Part shown: positions 9,264 to 20,627 of the stretch, one piece after another
Layout: each line of letters opens with the position of its first letter
How positions within the stretch are numbered: the first letter of the stretch is position 1
DNA from: Balamuthia mandrillaris
Lineage: Eukaryota > Discosea > Longamoebia > Balamuthiidae
DNA length: 64,000 bases
Reading direction: 5' to 3'
Assembly: GCA_031835245.1 (NCBI GenBank)
Contig: JAVKOQ010000279.1
Span: forward strand, 1-64,000
Translations under genes and position numbers: made by a program
The notes under the pieces: generated by a model
The model's database searches: none
What the model was told of the DNA's origin: nothing
What the model saw: the letters and a program-made list of their open reading frames with translations, nothing else

Positions 9264-11673
9264 ATGAAGAAAGGAACCGGGAAAGAGAGCAGCGTGGAAG
9301 CATTGGCTCGTTTACGGCGAACCGGTATGCATGTAAACTCTTTTATATTTTTTTTTTTGAAAGTATTAATAAGCATTCGGCTTTTCTCTGTGCTAACTTT
9401 TTGGCTTGACTCTTGTTGGGGTTGTTTTTGTTTTGATGCGCAGACCCAAAGGAATGGACGGTGGACGACGTAGGAACTTGGTTGGACTTCATTCAGCTTA
9501 GCGAACACCGCGCCGAGTTCATGAAGCAAGCCGTTAGCGGCGCCGAACTTCAAGACCTTGACGCAGACGACTTTGTGGAACTCGGTATCTCTCTCTCTCT
9601 CTCTCTTCTCTCTTCTCTCTTCTCTTTTCTCTCTTCTATCTTCTCTCCTCTCGCCTACTCGCCCTTCTTTTCCTCCCTAACAATACGGAATATCTCATAG
9701 GAGTAACAAAGATGGGACACAAGAAACGTTTACAAAAGCGGATTAAAATGCTGAGCCATGGGCTGGATGGCGCGTTCAACGCTGATACCAACTCAGATTC
9801 CGACGACTCCACCTCGGTCTCCAGCGACACGACCAGCACCTCTTCGTCGAAGAACAAGGGCGGATCCTATGCTGTCACCAACAAAGATGACAAACTCACG
9901 CTCAAATGTTTCTTTGGGGATGACATTTCTCTTATCAAGGTTGCTTTCAGCTCCATTTTCTTTTTGTGGCAAACGAGGCACAAACAAAGAACTCACCAAC
10001 AAAACAAACGACCAAACAGGTAACCAAGAGCATCACCTTCCCGCAACTGAAGACCAGGCTACGAAAAGAATACGGCAGCAGAATGGTCATTCGCTACAAG
10101 GACGAGGAAGGAGACCATATCCGCATCCGCAAGAGCAGCCATCTCAAGACGGCCATCGAGGGTGTTTCTGCTGACAACAACACCCTCCGTCTCTATCTTA
10201 CAGAAAGGTTCTTTCTTTCTTTGCATTCAGCTTGTCACTAGAAATTGCTTTCATTCTTATCCGCTTGCAACCTGAATAATACAGGAAGAAGAAAGTGAGT
10301 AACAGAGAAAAGTCAGTGTTGGACACGATGGTGGATCCGGTTGTCTCCGCTAACAAGAATGGCAGGGTGCTGTTCTTCAACAAGGCGGCTGAAGAGCTGT
10401 TTGGCTATAAGCGAGAGGAGGTGGTCAAGCGCAATGTCAGTATGTTGATGCCACCCGATGTTGCTGCCAAGCATGACGGTTACCTGAAAGCGTATGCCAA
10501 GTGCGTTTGGCTTTCTTTCTGTCTTTGAATAGTTCCCTTGTCTCTTTTATTAACTTTCTCATCCCGCCAACAACAGGACGAAGAAAGCCAACATCATTGG
10601 TATCGGAAGGGACGTTCAGGCTCGTCACAAAGACGGACACCAGTTTTGGGTTCGTTTGAGTATCAGCGAAACCAAATTGGATGGCGCATCCTCCTTCACG
10701 GGGACCTTCCGTAAGATCGAGCAGCCTGCATCGTCATCCTCGTCCTCTGCTGTCGAGTCTTCGGCCCCTCCACAAGAGGCCTCATTCGGCACAATGTTCG
10801 TACTGTTGAATCAACTCAGCGATGTGTGTATTGTTATCAACGAATCCGTATGTACCCTCGCTGTTTGTCTTTTTCCCTAGTAATTCTGTATCAAGTTTAA
10901 CATATTCTTCTTCTTATAATTGTAACATAAACAGGCTATTATTCAATTCTGGAACAAAGCAGCAGAGGCCAAGTTCGGTTGGAAGTCAACTGAAGTAGTT
11001 GGCAAGAACATAAAGCTCATGATGCCGAGCGACGTGGCTTCCAAACATGACCAATATATGACCCGCTATAACTCCACTCACGAGGCTCACATCATTGGCA
11101 TTGGCAGGGATGTCGTTGCTCAGACCAAAGACGGCTCCCTCATTCCTATTCACCTTAGCGTCACCGAACAACAACTTAGTGCAACTAGAAAACTGTTTAC
11201 TGGTAGAACTCACTCTTTTCTGTTTCGCTTTTGTTTTTTCGTTAACCTGTCTCCTCCTCTCTGTCCTTTAAAACAAAGCTATCATAAGAGAGGTTGAAGA
11301 AGAGCTGGAAAGCAAAAAATCAGTCCTTCAACAAGAACGAGAGGTGTTGGACAACCTGGTCGTGCCAGCCATTATTATCGACCAGACCGGCAAGATCCAT
11401 GCCTTCAACGAGGCAGCCTCTCAACTCTTGGGATACACCCTCATCGAAGTGGTCAGCAGAAACGTCTCCATGCTCATGCCACCAGACCAAGGCAGGATGC
11501 ACGATGGCTACATCAAAAACTACTTGAAGACAGGGGATGCCAAGATCATTGGCAGGGGCAGGGACGTGGTGGCCCAACACAAAGATGGCACCATGCTGTC
11601 TGTTCGTTTGTCGGTGACGGAGAAGATGGATGGCGACAGGCACGTCTTCACTGGAATCCTCCAAAAGTTGTGA
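9264..11673 (+). CDS. SAM–PB1–triple PAS domain protein
   Basis: Eight exons: 9264–9324, 9444–9584, 9701–9939, 10020–10207, 10285–10500, 10577–10847, 10935–11202, 11279–11673. The SAM domain (about residues 22–85) reads EWTVDDVGTWLDFIQL … LDADDFVELGVTKMGHKKR. A Ser/Asp-rich linker leads to a PB1 domain (about 130–210) with the basic strand (SITFPQLKTRLRKEYG) and an acidic cluster (YKDEEGDHIRI). Three PAS repeats follow, each with a motif like FNKAAEELFGY, then MLMPPD, then IIGIGRDV and (R/H)KDG, ending in SxTE or SISE. This PAS type resembles those linked to kinases in amoebae and diatoms, but no kinase or other output domain is present. SAM and PB1 both mediate oligomerisation, so the protein is plausibly a scaffold for sensing modules. 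Any ligand or chromophore is unknown. Confidence 0.88.
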
Positions 11674-12040
11674 ATGAAAGAGGCTTCTTTTTTTTTCAGA
11701 CACCAGCAAGGTGGACTCTCTGTATTTGTCAGTCAGGCATGGATGCACCAATTCCAACATGAACTCCTATGAATGTATTTAAAAAAAAATAAATACAATC
11801 TGTTTCACGTTACAGTATTCAAAACGATTAGATTTGCTGGAAACGAACAATAGCAGGAACTGAATGACGCCAAAGGTAACGCAGGTTCGATCCCTTTCAG
11901 TGGATAATGCAAAACGAACATGTAAGGACGGAGCTTGCCGACTGAATGGTATAGCTGCACCCTAACTAAGAAGCTTTACACGGCTCTTACAGCAACAGCA
12001 AAAAAAAAATTACAATATTAAATATTATAATATATTGTCA

Positions 12041-12085
12041 TGTCGACACGGACTTCGCGGAACTGATTTCTGATTGTTGTCGACA
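12041..12085. promoter_or_regulatory. Pair of TGTCGACA palindromes
   Basis: Exact copies at 12041–12048 and 12078–12085, 37 nt apart (start to start), 200–237 nt upstream of the Clu paralogue A start. Confidence 0.5.
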
Positions 12086-12104
12086 AATCAAATTAAATCA
12101 AGAC

Positions 12105-12120
12105 CCAATCGGAAATCAAA
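12105..12120 (+). promoter_or_regulatory. CCAAT-type 16-mer element
   Basis: CCAATCGGAAATCAAA, taken here as the reference form, lies 173 nt upstream of the Clu paralogue A start. Confidence 0.5.
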
Positions 12121-12277
12121 ATCGATGCCATCTGGAAAAAGAAGAAAGGCGTAACGCAGCTTTTAAAGGGACACTGCTAAACAACAAACAACCGACTGCT
12201 GCACTTCTCCCCTTCCCCTAGTAGCAAGCTCCATCCTCCGCTTGCTCTGGGGGTGAAGGGAAAAAAAGGGCAACAAA

Positions 12278-12770
12278 ATGAACGGAAAGGCTAGAGCTGA
12301 TGAAACTGTTTCTTCTTCTTCTTCTTCGCCAAGCGAGGTGGAAAACGACTCGCAGCGACCGGCCAAGCCGGGTCTCACCTCTTCCAGCGCTGCCACCACC
12401 ACGACGGAGCTGCCCGGAGGGCTCCAAGGGGGAGCAAAGAAAGTCGGCACCAGTTTTCGACAAAGGTTCATTCAGCAGCAAAAGCTCATCGAGGCGCGAA
12501 GAGCGGATTTTTCTGGCGTGAAGAACGAGCTGGTGTACTCTTCTTCCTCCGCGTCCGCTTCTACTTGCTCCTCTTTGAACGTCAGCAAAGACGACCTGAT
12601 CACAAGCCTCTCCTGGAGTGTCGACGGGAGCGAAGTGGCCGCTGTTGCTTACAACAGCGCGCATGATTGGAACGGGAAGTTTTTGGAGCTGTTGGAGAGG
12701 TCGCCCTCCTTGGAAAAGCTGCAACTGCTTTACCGACACGCTCAAGACTTCTTGCACACTGCTGGTTCGT

Positions 12771-12818
<48 letters not shown>

Positions 12819-13157
12819 TTGCTTTGCCTTTTTCTTTTTCTGTTTTCTTTTTCTTTTTCTTTTTCTCTTTTTTTCTCTTTTTTTTTCTTTTTCTTTTTCT
12901 TTTCTTTTTTTCTTTTCCTTTTCCTTTTTCCTTTTCGTTTTTTTCTTTTTCTTTTTTCTTTTTCTTTTTTCTTTTTTCTTTTTTCTTTTTTCTTTTTTCT
13001 TTTTTCTTTTTTCTTTTTTATTTTTCTTTTTTTTTCATTGAAGCCAACTTTTTTGTTTTAACAAAAATAGAAGCATTGGGTCGCATCATCATCAACGAAA
13101 GGCATTTGCCGAACGAACAAAAGATCATCCCTCCCTTCACTGTACTCCTTTCCTTTG

Positions 13158-13196
<39 letters not shown>

Positions 13197-14070
13197 ACCA
13201 TTACTTTGCTTTGCTTCTACGCTGCCTGTTTAGAGTGGCGTTGCTGGAGGAGAGAAGTTTCTTAGCCATGGAATATGGTTCAAGTATGCGGTGGATGTGC
13301 TGAGAAGCGACAAAAAAGGCTCAAGCCCTCCTACTTGGATGTACGGTATAGACGCTCCCGATGATGAAAAAGCAATGAAGTCTGGCGGACACGAGCTCAA
13401 AGGTGTGTTTTCTTGGTTGATGGTTTAGAGCGAATGAATAACATTGGATCAAAAAGGTTCCATTGCATTCATGGATGCTGCTGTGCAAGACATCAACATC
13501 CCTCTCATGGTTCTAATTGGTACTTTCCATCTTTTTTCTTTCTGCTCTTCCTCCTTCTCCTCCTCCTCCTTTCTCAACTTATGTGTACAAAAGATTACTT
13601 GGGGTTTCGTCTTGTGGCAATTGCACAGCTGCCGATATCTGCCAAAACCATAGTCTACGGCACGGCTGACGGAGGCGAAAGCATTCACAATAGCAGCCCT
13701 CAAATGGACCGCGCGATGAGGACTGTAGCAGAGAGACTCAACTTGCAACCTCATCAAGTTGGGCATCACATTATCGCTGTTCCTGCTGATGTATCTTTTG
13801 TTCTCTTATACCTCTTCTCGTTGTTGTTCTTCTATTTGTTCTTTGACCAAAGGATTGAATAGATTGAAGGTCACATCGGAAGAGATGGCAAAAACTATGT
13901 CATCGACTTTGCTCGTGTCTTCCCGCCAGAAGGCATTCCTGAACAGTTTCGTTCTTCTACCTTTGCCTCTCGCAACCTTTTCTGTTCTAAACTTTCTTTT
14001 CCTTCCAACTTACACAACAGGAGAGACGGATGGGACATTCGTTCTATTTTTTACAAACTATTACGACCAG

Positions 14071-14102
<32 letters not shown>

Positions 14103-17100
14103 AAGAAGAAGAAGAAGAAGAACAAGAAACGAGATGCTATAGAAACACGAACTCCTAACTCCCTATTGCAACTATACAATTAAAAAAAATGGCAGAGTTG
14201 GTACGGTGGAACAAAGTACCCTTAAGCTCGGATGCGCTCTCCGGTTTTCAACGTATGGACAGAAGAGCCCCCAAATACAACAAAGACGTTAACGAAGCCA
14301 CAGAACGTCTCTTCGCCAACATTATTCCCTCTTTCGCAAGGAAGATATACACCAAAAGCTACGCCAAACACTTCATCACTTTCATCAATGACAGCAGCAA
14401 GCACAACGAATCTCTTTTGAAGATACTAGAGCAGGCCCAGAACCGTGACACTGTCACTCTTCGCAACATTCTGACCGACTCGGTCGATCAGAACAGTTTG
14501 AAGGCTTTGATAGTGGAAATGCACAAGCATGGCATTAACGTTCGTCACATCGGCCGCGTTCGCCACTGTTTTCTTTCTTTTCTTTCCTCTCCTTGGCATC
14601 CTCTCCTGCACAACCCCGAACTCTCCTCAACCTCCATGATATCTAAAACGAGAAGCTACTATGAAAGCAAGTTGGAGAACGGGATGTCTTCTGCCATGAA
14701 CACGTTGTTGTTGGTGGAAATGGTGGTCAGAGTGGTGAAATGCATCTTCAGAAAGCATTTGAGGCACCCCTCTCGCGGCTCAATTCGTTTCGAGGTGTTG
14801 AAGCTGCTCAACCTTTTGTTTTGTGGAGGCTCTCCCTCTGGTAAGTTTTGAGGCTTTCAGTGTGTCGTTCCGTTCTCACTGTTCGTTTCAACTTTGTAAA
14901 GAAGGAATGCAGTTTTGGGAGAACGACATCAAGAATGGCATCCGGCAAAAGTTTGGACCAGACGCTCTCTTCGAGGAAGAAATGAATCACAAAGGCTTTC
15001 TCTTTGATACCATCTTTGAGTATAAGAATATTCCTTTGCTCTTACTTCAGCGTTTGTGCGAAATGGTTTCTCTTCCTCTTCCTGTTATTTTTCTTCTTTT
15101 TGTTCTTGTTCTTGTTCTTCTTCTTCTTCTTCTTCTTCTTCTTCTTCTTCTTCTTGTTTTTCTTCTTCTTCTTCTTCTTCTTCTTCTTCTTCTTCTCTCG
15201 TTTGCTTTTTGATTCTCATGTAATTGTTACTTGTTTTATAGACAGGAATTCGTCTGAGTTCACAAGCATGGGTTAGTCTTTCCGCTGCACCCACTCATTT
15301 CCACTTTCTTGAACCGGATCTCAAAGAAGTTGGAGCTAGAGGTAACCTCCAATCACTTTCTCTTACTCTCTTTCTCTTTCGGCCTTTGTTACTCATTCTC
15401 AATCCTTTAGTGAAATATCAAACGGTGGTGGATGTGGCAGAAGGGAAAGCTCTCTTCAAACAAGCGGCCCAACACAGCAGCAAATCCTTCTTTCTCTCCA
15501 TCGACCAAGCTTCTTCTTCCTCTTCTTCAGCGGCTTCCGCTGCGTTTCCAACTTCCTTCTCGGAAGAACAAAAGTGGAGAGAACTTCATCTGCTGAGCAG
15601 CATCCGTCTTTTGGACTGCGCCAAACTGAGGTTCGAGTCCGCCATGAGCTCCAACACCGAATCCTTTCAAGTTCTGTACTATCACGGCAGAGTGTTGTTG
15701 GAACTGGAGAAAGAGGTCTACTCCGGTAACAACGACTCCACCAACAACAAAGAGCATCAACGTCAGCTCAGCGCAGCTGTTAAAAGCTTCGAGGAGGCAA
15801 TCTTGTTGTTTCCTTACTATCAAGCCAAGCGTTTCAATGACCTTCTTCCAAACGTCTACTTGGCGAGAGCAAAGTTCCATTTGGCCAATGCGTTGAGCCT
15901 CTGGGGTGGCTGCAAAGTCATTCACGTTTACAACATCAACAGCGGAAGAAACTACGAAGAGCTTGAAGACGAAGAAGAAGAAGAAGACGAAGGACATGAA
16001 GTGAAGCACGAACTAACGGATCGTTTCTCAAAGTTGCATTCATCCAAGTTCACGCCTCAACACTTCTTCCGAGCAGCAACCAAACTCTACGAAGAAGCCA
16101 TTCTGCAGAGCCCAAAGTTGCTGGGAAAGCTCTTCGTGGAGGCGAAATGTTGGTTCAATCGAGTTGCTCTCATGAGAGAGGTGGTAGCCCAAACGAGGAT
16201 GAAACAACCTCCTCGCAAAGGGCTCGGAATGTTGGAGGTCGCTTTTCATCAACTAGACTTTATCCTTCAACTTAAACGTAAACTGGCTTTAACTTCATCA
16301 TCTTCAACTTATCCTCCTTTATCATCATCTTCTGCTTCTTCATCTTCATCTTCATCTTCATCTTCATCTTCATCTTCATCTTCATCTTCATCTTCATCTT
16401 CATCTTCATTCTCGACTTTAGCCTATCTCCGTAAAAGTCGACGCGAGATATTGAAAGAGACACGGCAACTGAAGTCTTCTTCCGTTTCCGTTGAGGCAAA
16501 AGAAGAGAAGCAATGGAGACTTCGGATGGTAATCACACCCAGAGATGAAACAAGGGGCCTGTGGCATTGCCGAGTTTGTGCAATTGCAAACTGTAACGAA
16601 CGCGACACTTGTATTGGGTGTAGCAGAGCACGTTCCTCTTCATCTCTGGCACCATTGCCTTTTCCTGTTGAGGATTGGACTTGTCAAATGTGTACTTTTA
16701 TCAACTCGGATAAAAGACAGACGTGCGAAATGTGCGAGACTGCGTTTGTTCCTCTTCCGCCTGAAGCGGTTGTTGAAGAGGAGACAAAAGAAGAAGAAGA
16801 AAAAGAAGATGATGAAGAGGAGAAAGATGCCAAAGGAGGAGAAGGAGAAGAAGAAAATGAAGAAGAAGAGGACAAAGAGGAAAGACGTGTTTTGAACGCA
16901 GCCAACATTGAAACATACTACGATAGCAACAGCTCAAGTGATGAAGAGTCGGATGAGGAAGAAGAACGAAGAGGAAAGACGGTGAGTCGAAAATGGAGCC
17001 AGCGTGCGGTGGACATCAAAGAAAAAGAGAAAGAAGATGAAGAGGAAGATGAAGAGGAAGAGGAAGAGGAAGAGGAAGAGGAAGATGAAGATAGCAACTA

Positions 17101-17548
17101 TGACTTTACGATTTCTGAGTGTGACGTAGATGTGGACGATGAGAGCTATGCTTTGGACTCTAAAGCAGGTGCTCAGAACCAACGACCAGCCTCAGCGCGA
17201 ACGCACTCACCACAACAAAATAAGAGAAAGACAGAAAAACAAAAGGAGAAACAAGAAGAGGAAGAGAAAGAATCCATTCAACAGCTGCATCAGGCTCTCC
17301 ACGTCTATCAAGAAGCTCAGCTGTTGGACATGCTCTCCGAGTTGAAAGCCAGTTTCTTCTTATTGTGGAGCGGTGAGGAGCCTGAGTCTAACAGTTTCAA
17401 GTCCATCGCGCAGGCACGAATGCAGTCCGCCCCAAACAGAAGAATGAGAGAAAAAGTTCAATTCATCAGCGAGGATTGGGCGCTAGCCTGTAACGGGTCG
17501 AAGCAAGATCGCAGCAAGCGTACTCCAGACGATGCTCTTGGACCCTAA
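12278..17548 (+). CDS. Clu-domain protein with RanBP2-type zinc fingers (paralogue A)
   Basis: Eleven exons: 12278–12764, 13071–13141, 13234–13402, 13457–13519, 13594–13790, 13863–13945, 14021–14070, 14196–14840, 14902–15065, 15242–15341, 15411–17548 (1388 aa). The Clu core is recognised from GGEKFLSHGIWFKYAVD, KSGGHELKGSIAFM, PLMVLIDYLGFRLVA, TIVYGTADGGESIH, the DIEGHIGRDGK … VIDFARVFPPEG block and SIFYKLLRPELV. Clu/eIF3-associated proteins bind mRNAs for mitochondrial proteins and control mitochondrial distribution. A TPR-like helical region follows (VAEGKALFKQAAQ … ATKLYEEAILQSP). Two W-x-C-x2-C-x10-C-x2-C zinc fingers come next (WHCRVCAIANC…, WTCQMCTFINS…), then long acidic tracts. RanBP2-type fingers bind ubiquitin or RNA in other proteins. 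A Ser tract is encoded by a TCATCT repeat at about 16335–16407. Confidence 0.85.
12779..13045 (+). repeat. CT- and TTTTTC-rich intron of Clu paralogue A
   Basis: Pure (CT)n at about 12779–12815, then long T/C runs; the whole tract lies in the intron 12765–13070. Confidence 0.85.
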
Positions 17549-18014
17549 ACGTTGTTCTTGAGCTGCGTTTCAAGAAAGGGAAACTTTGCCCTGTTTTTCT
17601 CCTTGTGTTCTTGTTCATGTTCTTGTTCTTGTTCTTCTTCTTCTTCTTCTTCTTCTTCTTCTTTTTCTTCTTCTTCTTCTTCTTCTTTTTCTTTTTCTTC
17701 TTTTTCTTTTTCTTCTTCTTCTTCTTCTTCTTCTTCTTCATCTTCTTCTTCTTCTTCTTCTTGTTCTTCTTCTTGTTCTTCTTCTTCTTGTTCTTCTTCT
17801 TCTTCTTCTTCTTCTTTTCTTCTTCTTGTTCTTCTTCTTCTTCTTCTTTTCTTCTTCTTCTTCTTCTTCTTCTTCTTCTTCTTCTTCTTCTTCTTCTTCT
17901 TCCTGCTGTTGGAAGATCTCAAACTTTTTGGCTCCAAAAGTATGAGGACTGCATTGAACGTTTCATCAAGGAGTAAAGTAATGCTCAGAGAGCCGCCGTC
18001 TAGCCGAGAGGCAT
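17549..18014 (+). repeat. (CTT)n-rich intergenic region between convergent genes
   Basis: Space between the stop of Clu paralogue A and the stop of the PQ-loop gene. About 17633–17902 is imperfect (CTT)n with CTTGTT and TTTTTC interruptions. The rest shows nothing. Confidence 0.85.
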
Positions 18015-19088
18015 TTAATTGTTGATTGCAGTATACCCACTTCTCTCGCTTAGACTTGCTCCTCTCCAGCTGGGCAGCCACCGGTACAAGAAAAACTGCG
18101 ACACAATGATGAAGCTCTCCGAGAGGACGCATATGCTCCCGACCAAATAGGGCAGCGTAGCTTTGAAGAACTGCGCATCAAACTTGATGCCAGCGAGTAT
18201 TATCGATAGGCCATAGCAAAGGTTGGCCATCACCGCGCAGAAGAACATCGGGAAGGAGAGGCCTTCCACCGATTTTCGACGATAGTTGCGGATGATCTGG
18301 GGGATACGAGCGGTGAAGTAGAGAACGCCGCTCGTCCATGCCGCTATGTCGCCTAATATCTCTGGCACGAGACCTAAGGATACCTTTTTTTTTTGTGTAC
18401 AGAAGACATCAGAGGGAGGGAAGGTGGCTGAGAGAAAACGAGAAAATAAAGAGATATGAAGCAGAAAAGCGAGCATAGAAGAAAGTGGTGTACATTTGGT
18501 TCACAGCTTGGCGGACCATCATCCGAGCTGCTACTGCTGTGTCCATCCTCGTCCAACCCCAATAGAACTCTTCCACCATACCGAAAACCTTCCTCGTTTG
18601 TTGTTGTTGTGCCCAACCAATCCTGAGACAACCGCGCAGAATAAAAGAGCAACACCACAAAAAGAGCGGCATACAGCCTCTTCGACGGAGTAGGAGTCGA
18701 AGCCGAGGAACCCGAAAAGAAATAATCCGAAGAAGAGTAGCTCGACCGATCGCCCTCCGAAAACGGTCGCTTCTGCTTATCTCCTCCTCCCCATCCCTCT
18801 TCCACTATCCTCATCTTTCTCTTCTCCCTTCGATTCTTCCAAACATAGTAGCCGTACTGCGACAGCAACAGAATGTCCATCAGGCAAAAGTAAGCGGCGG
18901 TGTAGAGCTGGGTGGGCAGCTGGTGCGTGAGAATGGTGCCCACCAGGTTCGTTATGTCGCCCAGCAGCCATGCCGTTAGGAATCCCGCTGAGAGGGCCTC
19001 TGCCGTGCCGTTCCGCCAGTTGCTGTAGAGCTTTTCTCATGGTTTAGAAAGAAAGAAAGAAAGAACAAGAAAGAAAGAAAGAAAGAAC

Positions 19089-19124
<36 letters not shown>

Positions 19125-19208
19125 AAAAGAAAGAAAGAAACGACAAGAAACGACAAGAAAGAAAAGAAAGAAAAGAAAGAAAAGAAAGAAAAGAAAGAAA
19201 AGAAAGAA

Positions 19209-19248
<40 letters not shown>

Positions 19249-19444
19249 AACAAAGGAAATGAAAAGATAGTGAAAAACAAACCTGTGGCATTTGTGCAAA
19301 GAGCCAAAACCCAATGTTGACCAAGCCCAAGGCGAACGCCGCTATTTCAGTGGGCGTGTAGACGCATGCATGAAAGCCATGCCCGATCCACTCCACGTAG
19401 TGATCCCCATCTTTGTAAATAGGGTAACAGTGGCAATGAGGCAT
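18015..19444 (-). CDS. PQ-loop repeat transporter (PQLC2/Ypq1-like lysosomal or vacuolar amino-acid exporter)
   Basis: Exons on the minus strand: 19444–19283, 19030–18494, 18383–18015 (355 aa). Two PQ motifs are visible: LFAQMPQLYSNWRNGTAEAL in the first repeat and YFTARIPQIIRNYRRKSVEG in the second, each followed by a hydrophobic helix pair, giving the usual seven-helix plan. The helices are separated by a long charged and Ser-rich cytoplasmic loop (about residues 120–205). The family exports cationic amino acids from lysosomes or vacuoles; SWEET-like sugar carriers are more distant. The start is the ATG at 19444; upstream in-frame sequence has only GTG. It is divergently arranged with the ZIP gene, 452 nt apart. 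Intron 1 holds an AAAG array. Confidence 0.85.
19047..19253 (-). repeat. (AAAG)n / (AAAAG)n array in PQ-loop gene intron 1
   Basis: Purine-rich on the plus strand, so pyrimidine-rich (CTTT) in the sense direction of the minus-strand gene. Confidence 0.85.
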
Positions 19445-19896
19445 GCTTTGCGCTTTTGTTTGTTTGTTACTTCCCGTAGGTAGTAGGTTCACTCCTTCTG
19501 TGAGTGATGCACAAACTTAGTGTGTTCACCAGGTCCAAACTCGCCTCCTCCCGCTTTTCGTTTCCGTCGAGTTCAGTTCCGCGGTATATCTTTTCTCTTT
19601 TCTTCGTAATGTCTTTCTTTTCTCTTTTCTTTTTCGTCTTCTTTTTCTCCGCAACTTGACAATTCACGTCGTCGCGGAGTTTAATTGTCGACATCACGAG
19701 GCCCTCGAACATTTCATGTCGTCATTGAAAAAGGTTGTGTTGACGTCATCAAATTTAAGGTGTCGGCAAAAAGAATGACATCATCATCCTTAAATTTAAA
19801 AAAAATGAGAAAAGAAAGAAAAGTGAGATAAATAAAGTGAAGAGAGGGGAGGAGAGGGAGGAGGGAGCCCAAAGAGTTCGAAAAGCAAATAGGTAA
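19445..19896. promoter_or_regulatory. Divergent promoter of PQ-loop and ZIP7-like genes
   Basis: 452 nt between two start codons. It contains TGTCGACA at 19686–19693, a CRE palindrome TGACGTCA at 19741–19748 with a related TGACATCA near 19777, and an inverted repeat AAATTTAAGG (19751–19760) / CCTTAAATTT (19788–19797). Confidence 0.55.
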
Positions 19897-20178
19897 ATGA
19901 TAGGCAAGAAACGTGTGAGAGACTCCCCCTTTGGGACCGTCCGCTTCATGGAGCGAGTCATGATTGTGTTGTTGGGCGCTACCCTGCTGCACCTCATTTG
20001 CTTTGCCGAGGCGCTGCCGGCTGCTCAACACGACCTGCACCATGAGCATGAGCATGCGCATGCGCACGACCATCCTCACGAACACGAACACGAGCACGAG
20101 CATGCGCATGACCACCCTCACGAGCATTACCATGACCACCAACACGAGCATGCGCACGACCATGTGCATGACCATCCT

Positions 20179-20212
<34 letters not shown>

Positions 20213-20593
20213 CGCATGACCATGAGCACGCGCATGACCATGACCACGACCATGACCACGACCATGACCACGGGCATGCACACGAAGAGGTGGAGAACAT
20301 ACAGGCCTTGTTGGACGACACCCTCTCTTTGTCGTCTGCATACAGCAAAAGCACCAAGTAAACACTCTTCGTCATTTCTTTTGTGCTGCTTCTCGTTACT
20401 AACTTCACTCTTTTTCTGTTGTTCTTCTTCTTGTGTTTCTTATGCCACTCTGTTACTCTTCTTCTATTAAAACAGGGCATGGCTTTCTGCTTTCGCGGCT
20501 ACACTCTTCATCAGTGCAGCTCCTGTCATAATATTACCCTTCATTCCTTTGGACTCTTCCCAAGAAAAGCAACCTCTCCTTCATGGTACCTTG

Positions 20594-20627
<34 letters not shown>

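Larger units (their letters stand above)
11674..12277. other. Intergenic region upstream of Clu paralogue A
   Basis: 600 nt, AT-rich in the middle. It carries TGTCGACA at 12041–12048 and 12078–12085 and the CCAAT-type element at 12105–12120. A B-box-like GGTTCGATCCC at 11884 was examined but no tRNA fold was found. Confidence 0.6.

Noticed and set aside
11870-11960. tRNA-like B box GGTTCGATCCC
   Set aside because: The T-stem pairs poorly and no acceptor stem, D arm or anticodon arm could be found at the right spacing on the plus strand.
17545-18132. Poly-Lys, poly-Glu and poly-Phe frames on both strands
   Set aside because: Products of the intergenic CTT array between two convergent stop codons.
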